A DNA stretch of 64,000 nt, taken from assembly GCA_016197225.1 (NCBI GenBank), contig JACPWC010000014.1, forward strand, positions 16,570 to 80,569, written 5' to 3'. Below, piece after piece: positions 33,258 to 41,812 of this stretch. The notes under the pieces are model-generated. The model had not been told where the DNA came from, did not search any database, and saw nothing but the letters and a program-made list of their open reading frames with translations. The first letter of the stretch is position 1. Each line of letters opens with the position of its first letter. Both the position numbers and the translations under genes were made by a program. Source of the stretch: Chloroflexota bacterium (GTDB lineage Bacteria > Chloroflexota > Anaerolineae > Anaerolineales > VGOW01).

Positions 33258-33333
33258 TGGAGGTTGGAAGTTTGAAGTTGGAGGTTGGATGACGGCTTCG
33301 ATCTCCAACTTCCAATCTCCAATCTCCAACCTC
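33258..33333. repeat. GGAGGTTGGAAGTTTGAAG inverted low-complexity repeat
   Basis: A left arm built of GGTTGGA/AGTTGGA units is mirrored by a right arm of TCCAACTTCCAATCTCC units. It fills the gap between tRNA-Gln and the rocD stop. Related text occurs at 44182, 54430 and 60650. Confidence 0.8.
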
Positions 33334-34538
33334 TACTTCATATTCAACACCTCGCGAATCGCCGGCAGCGCCCCGTCAATGGTGTCCCGGTCAATGATCA
33401 ACGGCGGGGCAAAACGGATGACGTTGTCGTGCGTCTCTTTGCACAGGATACCGCGCTCCTTGAGGGCTTCGCAGAAGCGGCGCGCGCCGCCGGCCTCAAC
33501 CTTTAATTCCACGCCGATGAAGAGTCCCTTGCCGCGCACTTCTTTCACGTGGGGGCTGGGAATCTCGGCCAACTGTTCCAAAAAATATTCGCCCAGCACC
33601 GCCGAGTTCTGTACCAGCTTTTCTTCGACGATCACTTTGAGCGCGGCCCGGCCTACGGCGCAGGCCAGCGGGTTGCCGCCAAACGTCGAGCCATGCTCGC
33701 CCGGCTTGAACAGGCCCATGATCTCACGCGACGACAACACTGCCGACACCGGGTAGACTCCGCCGCTCAGGGCCTTGCCAATAATCACCACGTCGGGCCG
33801 GGTGTTTTCGTGTTCAAAGGCAAAGAGCTTGCCGGTGCGGCCCAGGCCGGTTTGAATCTCGTCGGCGATCAGCAGGGCGTTGTGCTTGTCGCAAATTTCG
33901 CGCAGGCGTTTGAGGTAACCCTCAGGCGGGATGATGACGCCGGCTTCCCCCTGGATCGGCTCGACCAGCACGGCGGCGGTGTCCGGGGTGATGGCGTTTT
34001 CGACGGCGGCAGAGTCGCCGTAAGAAACGGTGACGAAGCCGGGCGTGAAGGGGCCAAACGAATCTTTGTACGAGGGTTCGCTGGAGAACGAGACGATGGT
34101 GATGGTGCGCCCGTGAAAGTTTCCGGCGACGGTGACGATCTCGGCCCTGTTCTGCGGAATGCCTTTCACCGTGTGGCCCCACTTGCGGGCCAGCTTCAGC
34201 GCCGTCTCCACCGCTTCAGCGCCCGAGTTCATGGGCAGGCTCATCTCGAAGCCGGTCAGTTCGCATAGCTCTTTCATGAACGGGCCAAGCTGATCGTTGC
34301 GGAAGGCGCGCGAGGTCAGAGTCACTTTGCCGGCCTGCTCGATGAGGGCTTCGATGATTTTGGGGTGGCAGTGGCCCTGGTTCACCGCCGAGTAGGCGGC
34401 CAGACAATCCAGATACTTCTTGCCGTTCACGTCCTCGACCCACACGCCGTGTGCTTCGCGGATCACCACATCCAACGGCTTGTAGTTGTGAGCGCCATAT
34501 TGGTTTTCGAGATTGATGTAAGTTTGTGAATTTGTCAT
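33333..34538 (-). CDS. rocD: Ornithine aminotransferase
   Basis: A 401-residue class III aminotransferase converting ornithine to glutamate semialdehyde. Family markers: '[46 protein letters not shown]', '[19 protein letters not shown]', '[24 protein letters not shown]' and '[16 protein letters not shown]' (Schiff-base Lys). '[20 protein letters not shown]' completes the fold. The ATG 34538 ([11 protein letters not shown]) gives the usual length. With arginine biosynthesis and glnA nearby it links ornithine to glutamate and proline metabolism. Confidence 0.93.
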   Translation of the reverse strand: MTNSQTYINLENQYGAHNYKPLDVVIREAHGVWVEDVNGKKYLDCLAAYSAVNQGHCHPKIIEALIEQAGKVTLTSRAFRNDQLGPFMKELCELTGFEMSLPMNSGAEAVETALKLARKWGHTVKGIPQNRAEIVTVAGNFHGRTITIVSFSSEPSYKDSFGPFTPGFVTVSYGDSAAVENAITPDTAAVLVEPIQGEAGVIIPPEGYLKRLREICDKHNALLIADEIQTGLGRTGKLFAFEHENTRPDVVIIGKALSGGVYPVSAVLSSREIMGLFKPGEHGSTFGGNPLACAVGRAALKVIVEEKLVQNSAVLGEYFLEQLAEIPSPHVKEVRGKGLFIGVELKVEAGGARRFCEALKERGILCKETHDNVIRFAPPLIIDRDTIDGALPAIREVLNMK

Positions 34539-34555
34539 GTCGTGAATCGCATCAA

Positions 34556-34604
34556 GCGACAAGCGTCAAACGTCTCCTTGACGTTTATCGCCTGACGTTT
34601 GACG
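34556..34604. repeat. GCGACAAGCGTCAAACGTC inverted repeat spanning the gltX stop
   Basis: Arms of GTCAAACGTC-type units mirrored by GACGTTT..GACGTTTGACG; the gltX stop (34566-34568) lies inside. The same family occurs at 52746-52790 and as a fragment at 40985. Confidence 0.75.
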
Positions 34605-36083
34605 AAGCAGTTCTTCTGCCTGCGCTAAACGGTTGAACACCACTTCTCTGTTCAACAAGGCCATGGTCTCAAACAGCGGCGGGCTGACGGTTTGGCCGGT
34701 GACGGCGGCCCGCAGAATGCCGAACAGTTGGCCGGGTTTGAGGTTGAGTTCTTCGGCCAGCGCCCGCATCGGTTGCTCGGCGGTGGCGTGATCGAGAACG
34801 GGCAGTGACTGAAGCAGAGCAACGGACTTTTGCAGAGCGGACAGCGCGCCCGCCGCCGTGAGGCCTTTAGGAATCAACGACTCGGTCGTCGGTGTCACCG
34901 TCTCCCGGAAAAAGAACCCGGCCATGTCCACCGCCTCGTCCAGGGTGGCGATGCGAACCTGGATGAGGGGCACGATCCGGCTCAGGGCGGCCTCGTCGGT
35001 CTTCAATCCGGCCTGATCAAAATAGGGCTTGATGCGCGCCGCCAACTCGGCCTGGGGCAGGTTGCGAATGTACAGGCCGTTGAAGTAGTCGAGCTTGTCG
35101 AAGTTCACGCCGGCGGGGGCCGGGTTGAGGCGCTCCAGGCTGAAACCGGCGATCATCTCGTCCAGCGAGATCACGTCGGTCTTGTCGTCCAGACTCCAGC
35201 CCATCAGGGCAATCCAGTTGCGCACGGCCTCCGGCAGGTAGCCCAGCTCGTGCATGTCGCGGACGAAGATCGAGTGGCCCTCTTCGGCCTTGAGGTTGGC
35301 GCTCTCGCGTTTGCTCATCTTGCCCTTGCCGCTCGGCTTGAGGAAGACCGAGAGATGCACCCACTGCGGCTCGTCCCAGCCGAAGGCGCGAAGGAGGAGG
35401 GCGTGTTTGGGCAGAGACGGTATCCACTCGGAGCCGCGCAACACGTGGGTGATGCCCATCAAATGATCGTCCACCATCGCCGCCAGATGATAGAGCGAGA
35501 GTCCGTCCGACTTGAGGATAATGAAGTCGTCGAGGGTGCTGTTGTCTACGGTGATGCCGCCGCGAATCAGATCGTGAACCGTGGTCTTGCCGCTTTCGGG
35601 AACCTTGAAGCGGATGACACCAGACTCGCCGCCAGCCTTGCGCGCTTTGGCTTCATCGAGCGGAATGTCCCGGCAGTGGCCGTCGTAACGCGACTGGCGC
35701 TTGAGGGCCTGCTGTTCGCGGCGCAGGGTCTCCAGCCGCTCTTTGGCGCAGAAGCAGTAATAGGCTTTGCCGCTTTCCACCAACTGCTCGGCATGGGCGC
35801 GGTAAATGTCGGCCCGCTGGCTCTGAATGTAAGGCGCGTGCGGGCCGCCCACGTCCGGCCCCTCGTCCCAGTGCACGCCCAGCCAGCGCAGGCCGTCCAT
35901 TTGCTCTTCCATCGCGCCGGGCACAAAGCGCGTCTGGTCGGTGTCTTCGATGCGCAGGATGAACTGGCCGCCGGTTTGTTTGGCGAGCAGGTAGTTGTAG
36001 AGGGCGGTGCGCGCCCCGGCCACGTGCAGGGTTCCGGTAGGCGAGGGCGCAAAACGAACGCGGGCGGGTTTCAAGTCGGACAT
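34566..36083 (-). CDS. gltX: Glutamyl-tRNA synthetase
   Basis: A 505-residue class I synthetase. N-terminal 'VRFAPSPTGTLHVAGARTALYNYLLA' contains the HIGH-type motif, 'FILRIEDTDQTRFVPG' follows, and 'GKGKMSKRESANL' is the KMSKS motif. The Glu-recognition segments 'YHLAAMVDDHLMGITHVLRG' and 'WIPSLPKHALLLRAFGW' are intact, and the C-terminal anticodon-binding domain is complete. The last 12 residues (TSGDKRQGDV and neighbours) are encoded by the dispersed inverted repeat at 34556-34604. Whether it is discriminating or also charges tRNA-Gln cannot be settled here; no gatCAB is in the window. Confidence 0.96.
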   Translation of the reverse strand: MSDLKPARVRFAPSPTGTLHVAGARTALYNYLLAKQTGGQFILRIEDTDQTRFVPGAMEEQMDGLRWLGVHWDEGPDVGGPHAPYIQSQRADIYRAHAEQLVESGKAYYCFCAKERLETLRREQQALKRQSRYDGHCRDIPLDEAKARKAGGESGVIRFKVPESGKTTVHDLIRGGITVDNSTLDDFIILKSDGLSLYHLAAMVDDHLMGITHVLRGSEWIPSLPKHALLLRAFGWDEPQWVHLSVFLKPSGKGKMSKRESANLKAEEGHSIFVRDMHELGYLPEAVRNWIALMGWSLDDKTDVISLDEMIAGFSLERLNPAPAGVNFDKLDYFNGLYIRNLPQAELAARIKPYFDQAGLKTDEAALSRIVPLIQVRIATLDEAVDMAGFFFRETVTPTTESLIPKGLTAAGALSALQKSVALLQSLPVLDHATAEQPMRALAEELNLKPGQLFGILRAAVTGQTVSPPLFETMALLNREVVFNRLAQAEELLRQTSGDKRQGDV

Positions 36084-36126
36084 TCAAGCCTTTCAGGGTT
36101 CGCGGGAAATAGTGGGAAAGAAGGAA

Positions 36127-36161
36127 AAGCCGGTGGTTGAACCGGCTGGGGAATTATATCA
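36127..36161 (-). promoter_or_regulatory. Extended -10 promoter and leader hairpin of gltX
   Basis: On the - strand TGATATAAT (36153-36161) is an extended -10 box. The start of transcription is followed at once by AGCCGGT-TCAACC-ACCGGCT and TTTTCC, a short terminator-like hairpin in the 5' leader of gltX. Confidence 0.5.
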
Positions 36162-36312
36162 AGAGGGTTGAGTGGCAAGCAGACAGTTCACCAAGAATAT
36201 TCACCGCAGAGATCGCAGAGATTTTCCAGTCGATGCTGACGAGCGTGCGAAATCGTTATCTCGGAATGAGCCGCGGGCACTAGCGAGTTGGTGGCCGTTG
36301 GCTCGATGGAGA

Positions 36313-37581
36313 TTATGCCGCGCATTGATGCGAATAATCTTCACCAATATGCCAAACATCCCGCCGTGGGTCCCTGAGCCAGTTGACAAGGCTACGCTGC
36401 GAAACAATTTGAAGGAGCAGCAAGTGGTCCTCTGCATGGCGTTGTGCTGACAAGAAGTCAATATCGACACGACTGGCATGGCTGCCATGAACGAGTGCAC
36501 TTCGGACGTCATATAGGGTCTGTCGCCGACTTTCGAGAGCCGGGATAACTGTACCAAACCGCTTGACGTGCCGCTTGAAGAGTTGTGTAGGCCCTGTACC
36601 AGTTGGCTTTCCGCACGCTTTGCATATCGCGGTCTTTGTTTGTGGCAGCAAGCACTCGATAGCCGTTGAGAATGCGACCCCTGCGATTGACGGTTCGGAG
36701 TGGAATTGAATACCGATCGCATACCAGTAACTAGCGCGTACAAAGGAGTCCATCTTTTCGCGGTTGAGTGACTGAATAAGCTCAAGGTCATCGGCCAGAG
36801 AACTTGGGATGAGTAACTCCGAGTCCTTAGGCCATAGTCGTTCGTAGTAGTCGTCACCCTTGAGAATTGGGGCGGGCTCAAACTCGCGAATCGGAAAGTC
36901 ATCTTGCTGTCCACCTTCTGTAGTAGAGAAGCTTGGATGAACGAGGTGGTTTTGAGGGACGCCGCTAGGTTTGAGAAGTGCCCAGACCCGCCCGGATGGC
37001 CAATGCACGAAGCGGATATGCCCGGCAAGCAAGAGTGTGAAAAGATACTGGTAACGGTCGAGGGCACGGAGCGTGCGATTGCTTTCCAGGAACGGGTTCG
37101 GACTGCGCGGAACTCGAACTTCAAGTAAAAACGGAAACGGTGGCCCCAAGTGTCCGCCCATGAATTGGTTGGGCAACCCGTGGTCAAACCAGTCGAGTCC
37201 CTTCCCGATTACCGTTGTATCTGGGCAAGGGCCAATACGGACTGAGTCATTCCACATATAGGTGCCGGCCAGCGGACGCTCTGAAAACAGAACACGGCTA
37301 GCTACGAGCGTTCCGTGAGTGTGGGCAGCTTCAGTTCTTGCGCGCTCCAATAGTGCCTCTTGCGCTTTGACGGATTGCAATGCTGGCCCTGGCTCTATGC
37401 TGCTTATCCGGCCACTCTTGAATCGTATGCGGGCGAACAATTCAGCGTTCGCTGAACTAGTGCGGTACTCAACCATACTAGCGGATAGTATCTGCGCGCT
37501 CGCGCCAACAGCCAGTGAGAGAATCGGTTCAATCTCGCGGTCATCTTCTACGCACTCGCGTAGGCGTTCAAGCAACGTCAT
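36313..37581 (-). CDS. Hypothetical protein with C-terminal HEPN-like (Apea-type) region
   Basis: A 422-residue cytoplasmic protein of lower GC than its surroundings. The N-terminal 230 residues are a mixed alpha/beta region without a motif I recognise. A zinc-knuckle-like 'CKACGKPTGTG' stands near residue 325. The C-terminal part has 'TLYDVRSALVHGSH', an Rx4H motif of HEPN/Apea-type domains, which in other proteins form RNases or RNA-binding modules. The AT-richer base use, its isolated position and the lack of housekeeping relatives suggest acquired DNA. Function is not known. Confidence 0.6.
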   Translation of the reverse strand: MTLLERLRECVEDDREIEPILSLAVGASAQILSASMVEYRTSSANAELFARIRFKSGRISSIEPGPALQSVKAQEALLERARTEAAHTHGTLVASRVLFSERPLAGTYMWNDSVRIGPCPDTTVIGKGLDWFDHGLPNQFMGGHLGPPFPFLLEVRVPRSPNPFLESNRTLRALDRYQYLFTLLLAGHIRFVHWPSGRVWALLKPSGVPQNHLVHPSFSTTEGGQQDDFPIREFEPAPILKGDDYYERLWPKDSELLIPSSLADDLELIQSLNREKMDSFVRASYWYAIGIQFHSEPSIAGVAFSTAIECLLPQTKTAICKACGKPTGTGPTQLFKRHVKRFGTVIPALESRRQTLYDVRSALVHGSHASRVDIDFLSAQRHAEDHLLLLQIVSQRSLVNWLRDPRRDVWHIGEDYSHQCAA

Positions 37582-37752
37582 GGGATGTCTTGGGTGGCAT
37601 AACCATTAAGGATTGGTGCGGCGCGGTGTGTACGAGATCGTCTCCGGCTCAGGTCGGCCGCTGCCGCATAATCTTAAGTCGAACGAAGCTCCATCCAATT
37701 TACCTCAAATACATGGGAAACGCAATCTCGCTTTCCGGTGTCAGATGAAGTG

Positions 37753-37761
37753 TGCTATTAT
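37753..37761 (+). promoter_or_regulatory. Extended -10 promoter of the AbrB-like/retropepsin pair
   Basis: TGCTATTAT is an extended -10 box 18 nt before the first ATG of the pair; no good -35 box is seen. GGAGG lies 6 nt before the ATG at 37779. Confidence 0.5.
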
Positions 37762-37778
37762 CGGCTCTGGAGGCTAAC

Positions 37779-38018
37779 ATGAACGTTGTTCCCATTCAAG
37801 TCACTGACGAGGGCGTACTCATTCCGAAAGTGTATCTGCACGAAGCCGCTGAGGTGGAAGTTGAGATAACGGCAGAGTATGTCATCGTCCGGCCAAAAGG
37901 CCGGCAGGCTGCTGAGTCTCCTGCCCAACGCCGCAAACCAGTTCGCATTTACAGCCCGCAATTAGCCAATCGAAAGCAGGCAAAAGATTTTGCGTTGAAA
38001 GTAACTGTAGAGTCGTGA
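37779..38018 (+). CDS. Small AbrB/SpoVT-like protein
   Basis: A 79-residue protein starting MNVVPIQVTDEGVLIPKVYL, with the beta-strand pattern of a SpoVT/AbrB-like swapped-hairpin domain (VxVTDEGVLIPKxYL, EVEVEITAEYVIVRPKG) and a basic C-terminal tail. Such proteins are often transcription factors or antitoxins. ATG 37779 has GGAGG upstream; starts at 37752 lie over the promoter. It ends 1 nt before the retropepsin-like gene, so the two form a tight operon. Confidence 0.65.
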   Translation: MNVVPIQVTDEGVLIPKVYLHEAAEVEVEITAEYVIVRPKGRQAAESPAQRRKPVRIYSPQLANRKQAKDFALKVTVES

Positions 38019-38019
38019 T

Positions 38020-38397
38020 ATGGCCCAATACGACTCTGAGCAATTTGATCCGCCCGCGCCGATTGCGATTGTGGTAATACGCAACCCCGAAACGCAGTCC
38101 AGCGCATTGAACGTGCCGATGCTGATTGACACTGGCGCTGATGTGACGCTCATTCCTCGAGCGGTTGCCGAGCAACTTGGCCTCGCTACAGCAGATGACG
38201 GTCTCTATGAATTGTCGAGCTTCAATGGCGGGTTGAGTTCAGCCGTTGCTGTTCAAGCTGAACTGCAATTTTTGCGGCGAACCTTTCGCGGGCAATTCCT
38301 TCTGATTGACCAACCCATCGGCATTCTTGGCCGAAACGTTCTCAATACCGTGCGCCTTGTGCTTGATGGCCCACGATTAAGTTGGGACGAGGCGTAA
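38020..38397 (+). CDS. Retropepsin-like aspartic protease
   Basis: A 125-residue single-domain aspartic protease of retropepsin type. The catalytic loop is 'MLIDTGADVTLIP' (DTGAD) and the second conserved segment is 'IGILGRNVLNTVRLVLDG', equivalent to the GR(N/D) region of retropepsins; it would act as a homodimer. No signal peptide or membrane helix is present. It follows the AbrB-like gene by 1 nt. Such two-gene modules occur in bacteria, but their substrate is not known to me. Confidence 0.8.
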   Translation: MAQYDSEQFDPPAPIAIVVIRNPETQSSALNVPMLIDTGADVTLIPRAVAEQLGLATADDGLYELSSFNGGLSSAVAVQAELQFLRRTFRGQFLLIDQPIGILGRNVLNTVRLVLDGPRLSWDEA

Positions 38398-38410
38398 ATG
38401 CTTCACCTTC

Positions 38411-39097
38411 TCATCTCGCATACCTCACCGTCGTCCTCAAAATAAAATACGCCGCCAGCAGTGAGCCACGCACCGTGCCGCTCACCTTCGACTTCCCGGC
38501 CAGGCGCGGGTGGTGGCTCACCGGCACTTCCACGATTCTGGCCCCGCGCCGGGCGGCCTTGACCATCATCTCCGTCGGCCAGCCAAACGTCATTTCGCGC
38601 ATGTCCAGATTCGCCAACAGGTCGGCGCGAATGGCGCGGTAGGGGCCTAAGTCGGTGACGGCCACGCCGTAGAGTCGGCGCATCAACCAGGCCGTCAGCC
38701 AGTTGCCAAAGCGCTGGTGGGGCAACATGGCCTCGCGTTCGCGCTCGCCTTCCAGCAGGCGCGAGCCTAGCACCAGATCGGCAGAGCCGTTTCGCAGAGG
38801 CGCAAGCAGGGCGGGCAATTCCGCCGGGTCAGAACTCCAATCGCCGTCGAGAAAGACGATGACCTCAGCGGACTCGGCAGCGCGCACTCCGGCGGCGCAG
38901 GCGAAGCCGTAACCCCGGCGCGGTTCGCTTACCACGCGCGCCCCGGCTTCCCCGGCAACTGCTACCGTGTTGTCCGTCGAGCCGTTGTCGGCCACAATTA
39001 CTTCCACCCGATCCTCGGCGTCTCGCGGAATCGTTGCGATCAGTCTGGGCAAGTTCTCGGCTTCGTTGAGGGCGGGGATGATGATGGCGATGTTCAT
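38411..39097 (-). CDS. GT2 family glycosyltransferase (dolichol-phosphate mannose synthase-like)
   Basis: A 228-residue GT-A glycosyltransferase: 'MNIAIIIPALNEAENLPRLI' at the N-terminus, 'EVIVADNGSTDNTVAVA', 'VIVFLDGDWSSDPAELPALL' (the DxD equivalent) and 'DLGPYRAIRADLL'. A short hydrophobic C-terminal end ('LLAAYFILRTTV') suggests membrane association. ATG 39097 places the catalytic domain at the very N-terminus. It probably transfers a sugar from a nucleotide donor to a polyprenyl-phosphate or glycolipid. It converges with the retropepsin gene with a 13-nt gap. Confidence 0.88.
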   Translation of the reverse strand: MNIAIIIPALNEAENLPRLIATIPRDAEDRVEVIVADNGSTDNTVAVAGEAGARVVSEPRRGYGFACAAGVRAAESAEVIVFLDGDWSSDPAELPALLAPLRNGSADLVLGSRLLEGEREREAMLPHQRFGNWLTAWLMRRLYGVAVTDLGPYRAIRADLLANLDMREMTFGWPTEMMVKAARRGARIVEVPVSHHPRLAGKSKVSGTVRGSLLAAYFILRTTVRYAR

Positions 39098-39128
39098 AAG
39101 AGTTGATTGAGGGTTCTGGTTCAGCCTG

Positions 39129-39201
39129 TCAACGAATTGCATAACGAATAAACGAATGTATCGCGGTCATCTATTCGTTTATTCGTTGCCTATTCGTTGA
39201 C
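39129..39201. repeat. Nested palindrome ACGAATAAACGAAT
   Basis: Outer arms GTCAACGAAT/ATTCGTTGAC (10 nt) and inner arms ACGAATAAACGAAT/ATTCGTTTATTCGT (14 nt), all perfect, in the divergent gap before the YedE-like gene. Confidence 0.88.
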
Positions 39202-39264
39202 AGTGACCACCCAGTCATAACAAAAGTCTTACCGGCCACTCTTCCGCTATGATAAACTAACTTC

Positions 39265-40299
39265 ATGAACACGTTCGCCCTTCTCGCTCTTGGCGCCCTC
39301 ATCGGCCTGCCGCTCGGCTACGTCATGCAACGCACCCGCCTGTGCTTCAACTCGGCCTACCGCACCGCGCTTTTGCAGAAAGACTTCACGCTTCTGCGAA
39401 TGATCCTGCTCGCCATCCTCATTCAAATGGTCGGCCTGTACACGCTGGCGCAGTTCGGCCTCGGCGGGGTGAGCGTGAACGTCGTGCCGTTCTTCATCGT
39501 TGCCAACATCCTCGGCGGCTTTGTCTTCGGTATTGCCATGACGTTCGCCGAAGGTTGCTCCAGCACAGTCTGGTATCGCGTGGGCAACGGCAACCTCGGC
39601 GCGCTGGTGACGTTGATCGGCTTTGCGATTGGCGAATGGATCGTAGAGACCTGGGATCCGCTGGCGGCGATTCGTGGCCCGGAACTCAAACCCGACTCGG
39701 GAGCAATCGCCACCCTTCCCAACTTCCTCGGCCTCTCGCCCTGGCTCATCGTGATCCCGCTTGCGCTCCTCGCCGCCGCGTGGCTGTGGCGCGTGCGCTC
39801 GTCAACGTCAAACTATCTTGGCGGTTGGAACTGGCGATTAGGCGGACTCTTGCTTGGACTGATCGGCACAGCGGCCTGGCTCGTGGCCTGGCCGACTGGC
39901 TGGCATTACGGCGTTGGCGTGGTTGGGGCGACCGGCCCCTGGGTGTCGGCCTTGTTCAAAGGGCTGGCCGTCTTGAACTGGGGAAGCTTCATGATCGCCG
40001 CCATGCCCTTCGGCGCGCTCGTCGCCGCGTTGCAATATCGTGAGTTCAAGTGGCAAGTGCCAAACTTGCCCAGCACCGTTCGTATGACTCTAGCGGGGTT
40101 GATCATGGGCGTGAGCGCCACGTTTGCCGGCGGGTGCAACATCGGTCATGGCTTCAGCGGCCTGCCCACGCTGGCTCTGTCGTCCATCGTCGCCACGCTC
40201 TTCACTTTTCTCGGCGCAACGGTTGGAGTTTATTGGCGATTTATCAGGCCACAGCCGATTCGACTCCACGAAGTCACACGAAGTGATACAAAGATATAA
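39265..40299 (+). CDS. YeeE/YedE-family membrane transporter
   Basis: A 344-residue polytopic membrane protein with two homologous halves, each bearing a conserved Cys motif: 'TFAEGCSSTVWYRVGNGNLGALVTLIGFAIGEW' and 'TFAGGCNIGHGFSGLPTLALSSIVATL'. The YeeE/YedE family includes the thiosulfate transporter TsuA, so sulfur-compound uptake is likely; some relatives associate with selenium metabolism. The C-terminal 'RLHEVTRSDTKI' is encoded by the dispersed CCACGAAG repeat at 40265, so the original tail has been replaced or extended. About nine transmembrane segments are predicted by eye. Confidence 0.85.
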   Translation: MNTFALLALGALIGLPLGYVMQRTRLCFNSAYRTALLQKDFTLLRMILLAILIQMVGLYTLAQFGLGGVSVNVVPFFIVANILGGFVFGIAMTFAEGCSSTVWYRVGNGNLGALVTLIGFAIGEWIVETWDPLAAIRGPELKPDSGAIATLPNFLGLSPWLIVIPLALLAAAWLWRVRSSTSNYLGGWNWRLGGLLLGLIGTAAWLVAWPTGWHYGVGVVGATGPWVSALFKGLAVLNWGSFMIAAMPFGALVAALQYREFKWQVPNLPSTVRMTLAGLIMGVSATFAGGCNIGHGFSGLPTLALSSIVATLFTFLGATVGVYWRFIRPQPIRLHEVTRSDTKI

Positions 40300-40332
40300 C
40301 CCTTTCGTGTTCCTTCGTGCCCCTCGTGGATC
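40265..40332. repeat. CCACGAAGTCACACGAAG inverted repeat between yedE-like and GT87-like genes
   Basis: Left arm TCCACGAAGTCACACGAAG, right arm CTTCGTGCCCCTCGTGGA, partly mismatched. It encodes the end of the YedE-like protein and the start region of the next. The same family lies in frame within the gene at 56514-58151. Confidence 0.75.
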
Positions 40333-41812
40333 AACAGCGGCTCTCGCCCTCCTCGGCCTCGCCAGCCTTGCCATTTGGGCGAGCGTGCCAGCTTTAGCGC
40401 CTCTGCGCGGCCCGTCGCTCCTCGACTACCTCCCGCGCTACTTCGCAACCTTCGCCCTCTACCTCGCCGCTCTCCTCGTTCTCTCCCTTTCGCCGCCGCT
40501 CCCCCGCGCCCCGGCCCTCATCTTCCTCTTCGCCATCCTCTTCCGCCTCCCGCTCCTCACCACGCCTCCCACGCTCTCCGATGATGTCTATCGTTACCTT
40601 TGGGATGGCAACGTGCAGAACGCCGGCGTGAACCCTTACGCTCATCGCGTGGACGCGCCCGCCCTCGACGACCTCGCCACGCCCAACCGCGCCCTGGTCA
40701 ACAACCCGCAAATGGCTTCGCCGTACCTGCCGGTTGCGCAAGTCTTCTTCGCTGTCGTCGTTCGCCTCGCGCCCGAGTCGGTGGCGGCCTTTCAGATCGC
40801 GACCATGATCTTCGATTTGATCACCGGCCTGCTGATCACGATCCTGCTTCGCCGGTTGGGCCGCCAGCCCGCGTGGGCACTCGTTTACCTGTGGAATCCC
40901 CTCGTCGTCGTCGAGTTCGCCCACGGCGCGCATGTGGACGCGCTGATGGTGATGCTGATGGTGACCGCCCTTGCGCTTCACGTTTGGCGTTTGACGTTTG
41001 ACGCCAGCCCCATCCTTCTCGCCCTCGCCACCCTCGTCAAACCCATCCCGGTCTTACTGCTCCCAATTCTGATTCCGCGCTGGGGTTGGAAGCGAACATT
41101 GGTTTATGGATTGACGGTCTTCGCGGGGTTGGCGGCCTACTCAGGGGCAGGGTGGGGGCTGACGACAGACCTCTCGGCAGGAACCGGCCTCTTTGGCGCA
41201 ACGCGAATCTATTTGCAGTTGTGGAACTTCAACGGCGGCTTATATCACTGGCTGGAAGTTTTGCTCACCGGCTATCGCACCGAAGGCGCTGTGCCAGCCG
41301 GGACGCCGGGAATTGAATTGGCAAAGGTGATGTGCACGGGGTTGTTATTAGTCGTATTGGTTGTTGTATTCTGGCGCAGCCGCTCCGCGAAACTTTCCAC
41401 AACAGAGGCGGCCAAACTCTGGATCATTCCCGTCTTTGCCTACTTGCTCCTCACGCCGACGGTCAATCCCTGGTACCTCGCGCCGTTTATCGCACTCGTG
41501 GTTTTCGCAATCCCTGAAACACAAGGAGGCAAGGAAACAAGGGGACAAGGATTCCTCTCCCTTTCTCCCCTTCTCCTTGTCCCCCTCTCCGCTCTCTACT
41601 TCTCCGCCTCAGCCGCCCTCTCTTACCTCACGTACCTCGATCCGCTGAACTTCCGCGAGACGGACTTCGTGCGGCGCTGGGAATACCTGCCCGTTTACGG
41701 CCTGTTGCTGGGCGCGCTGGCCGGCGCTCTGTATCACCGTCACCGCCGCCACGTAGCCGAAGCTCAACACGTAAACGACGAGCCAGGGCACGAACCCCCA
41801 CCGGCCCTGTAG
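40307..41812 (+). CDS. GT87/GT-C-like polytopic membrane glycosyltransferase
   Basis: A 501-residue protein with about ten hydrophobic segments. 'LLTTPPTLSDDVYRYLWDGNVQNAGVNPYAH' is the first extracytoplasmic loop with the Asp pair typical of GT-C polyprenyl-sugar mannosyltransferases; 'WALVYLWNPLVVVEFAHGAHVDALMV' and 'TPTVNPWYLAPFI' are also characteristic. The GTG start at 40307 lies 7 nt after the preceding stop, within a repeat. Residues about 404-428 (ETQGGKETRGQGFLSLSP) are encoded by an ACAAGGAGGCAAGG-type inverted repeat, an apparent in-frame insertion in a loop. The last 204 bp overlap the convergent GT2 gene. Confidence 0.8.
   Translation: MFLRAPRGSTAALALLGLASLAIWASVPALAPLRGPSLLDYLPRYFATFALYLAALLVLSLSPPLPRAPALIFLFAILFRLPLLTTPPTLSDDVYRYLWDGNVQNAGVNPYAHRVDAPALDDLATPNRALVNNPQMASPYLPVAQVFFAVVVRLAPESVAAFQIATMIFDLITGLLITILLRRLGRQPAWALVYLWNPLVVVEFAHGAHVDALMVMLMVTALALHVWRLTFDASPILLALATLVKPIPVLLLPILIPRWGWKRTLVYGLTVFAGLAAYSGAGWGLTTDLSAGTGLFGATRIYLQLWNFNGGLYHWLEVLLTGYRTEGAVPAGTPGIELAKVMCTGLLLVVLVVVFWRSRSAKLSTTEAAKLWIIPVFAYLLLTPTVNPWYLAPFIALVVFAIPETQGGKETRGQGFLSLSPLLLVPLSALYFSASAALSYLTYLDPLNFRETDFVRRWEYLPVYGLLLGALAGALYHRHRRHVAEAQHVNDEPGHEPPPAL
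41517..41589. repeat. AAGGAGGCAAGGAAACAAGG inverted low-complexity repeat inside a coding region
   Basis: Left part is built of ACAAGG/GCAAGG units and the right part of CTCCTTGTCCCC-type complement. It is translated in frame within the GT87-like protein. Related text encodes the signal peptide of the lipoprotein at 63704-63752. Confidence 0.7.

Noticed and set aside
34830..36140. 436-codon open frame on the + strand across gltX
   Set aside because: It is the antisense shadow of gltX, which has complete synthetase motifs.
36201..37187. 328-codon open frame on the - strand overlapping the HEPN-like gene
   Set aside because: Its translation is Ser/Arg-rich with no domain pattern, and it shares the region with a better frame that has HEPN and zinc-knuckle motifs.
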